DNA of 6,200 bases, taken from positions 1-6,200 of the forward strand of contig JADGQN010000294.1 of the NCBI GenBank assembly GCA_017881765.1, read 5' to 3'. Made by a program: the position numbers and the translations under genes. This document shows positions 5,645 through 6,200 of the stretch, in pieces (positions within the stretch are counted from its first letter, which is position 1; each line of letters starts with the position of its first letter). The stretch is from Syntrophobacterales bacterium. GTDB taxonomy: Bacteria > Desulfobacterota > Syntrophorhabdia > Syntrophorhabdales > WCHB1-27. The notes beneath the pieces are model-generated. The model was not told where the DNA came from. It ran no database searches and saw only the letters and a list, made by a program, of their open reading frames with translations.

Positions 5645-6200
5645 AGCAGATCACGTCGTCATCGATTTCGTTCGTATCATGTCTCCCGGGGAAGTGTCTG
5701 CTGAGTTCGGCCCCGCACTTTGCGATCACCGAGCAGAGCGCATCCAGGGCCTTGCCCTCCCGGATGCCTTTCGTAAGCTCTGCTACAAGAGAGCCCCAGA
5801 AATCGGGATCAACTTTATCGTTGATGCCGCTGTCTCCCAGGATCCAGACCTTTCGTTCGAGGAGTGAGATGAATATCAGGATACCTGTCCCGTGCTTGGT
5901 ACGGTGGAGCCCCCTTTCGTAAAAGGAGTGGATGGCCTCTTCGCTGACCTCATGCAAGGCATCTTGGTCGCTCACCAGCGCAAGTTTCAGATGGGGAGCT
6001 TTCTTGAAGAGATACCAGCAGGGGAAAAAGAGAATAAAAGTAACCGGTATGTAAAACCAGACGGTAATGTAGTTGAGCAGCAAGGAAGCAATGAGCGCAA
6101 AAAGTCCTGAGAGGAGAACGCTGCCCAGTATTTCCGCGTCTCTGTAACGGTCACTCGCCTCAACTACCTTGACCGCTATCTCGCCGGCGGTCTCCTTTTC
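5643..6200 (-). CDS. TPM-domain membrane protein, N-terminus off window
   Basis: The frame is open to the right edge with no stop, so the TTG at 6083 is not the start; 185 codons are visible. The first residues, EKETAGEIAVKVVEASDRY (1-19), match the TPM domain (PF04536, also called TPM_phosphatase) opening. A hydrophobic hairpin follows (about 26-65), then EEAIHSFYERGLHRTKHGTG (87-106), LIFISLLERKVWILGDSGI (108-126), a CG..L..HFP block (162-171) and the closing DTNEIDDDVI (175-184). In this subtype a membrane hairpin splits the TPM domain. The plant relative TLP18.3 has been reported as a phosphatase; bacterial roles are unclear. Homologues often sit with a LemA protein and a YgcG-like TPM protein, which would lie to the right. 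The TGA stop overlaps the right terminal repeat of the 189-bp element. Confidence 0.88.
   Translation of the reverse strand, partial: EKETAGEIAVKVVEASDRYRDAEILGSVLLSGLFALIASLLLNYITVWFYIPVTFILFFPCWYLFKKAPHLKLALVSDQDALHEVSEEAIHSFYERGLHRTKHGTGILIFISLLERKVWILGDSGINDKVDPDFWGSLVAELTKGIREGKALDALCSVIAKCGAELSRHFPGRHDTNEIDDDVIC

Noticed and set aside
5345..5922. Several short plus-strand frames across the 189-bp element and the TPM gene
   Set aside because: They have no ribosome binding sites or domain features, and they overlap a good minus-strand gene and a hairpin-rich element.
5643..6083. TTG at 6083 as start of the TPM-domain gene
   Set aside because: The frame continues upstream to the window edge and those residues match the conserved opening of the TPM domain.

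Overview
The window has a deltaproteobacterial (Desulfobacterota-like) character. I infer this from moderate GC content, a LivJ-type binding protein, a 540-residue SerA with a C-terminal ACT domain, a HisRS with a cysteine-rich insertion, a pair of Gate-domain membrane proteins, a TPM-domain protein, and intergenic spaces full of small palindromic repeats. The lineage is an inference from gene style, not a database match.

Layout, left to right. Positions 1-635 (minus strand) hold the N-terminal part of a periplasmic branched-chain amino acid type binding protein; the rest of the gene lies beyond the left edge. A 278-base divergent gap follows, carrying a 62-bp double-hairpin repeat. Next is a small DUF123/GIY-YIG protein (914-1327, plus) whose start is uncertain and may be frameshifted. 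A spacer with two kinds of tandem repeat and a good sigma70-type promoter leads into serA (1502-3124, plus), the first enzyme of serine synthesis. A 198-base spacer packed with a 7-bp tandem repeat, an inverted repeat and a G-rich long hairpin precedes hisS (3323-4585, plus). hisS overlaps tail to tail by 15 bp with a two-gene minus-strand operon of Gate-domain membrane proteins (5403 down to 4571) joined by an ATGA stop/start overlap. Between that operon and a minus-strand TPM-domain membrane protein (5643-6200, cut by the right edge) lies a 189-bp element with 13-bp perfect terminal inverted repeats, several internal hairpins and a minus-strand terminator.

serA and hisS are housekeeping genes in the same direction, but each appears to have its own leader. 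The two Gate proteins probably act together as a small membrane complex. The other genes show no functional link to one another. I found no clear new multi-gene system. The most unusual object is the terminal-inverted-repeat element at 5456-5644, followed by the G-quadruplex/hairpin leader of hisS and the possible frameshift at the start of the GIY-YIG gene.
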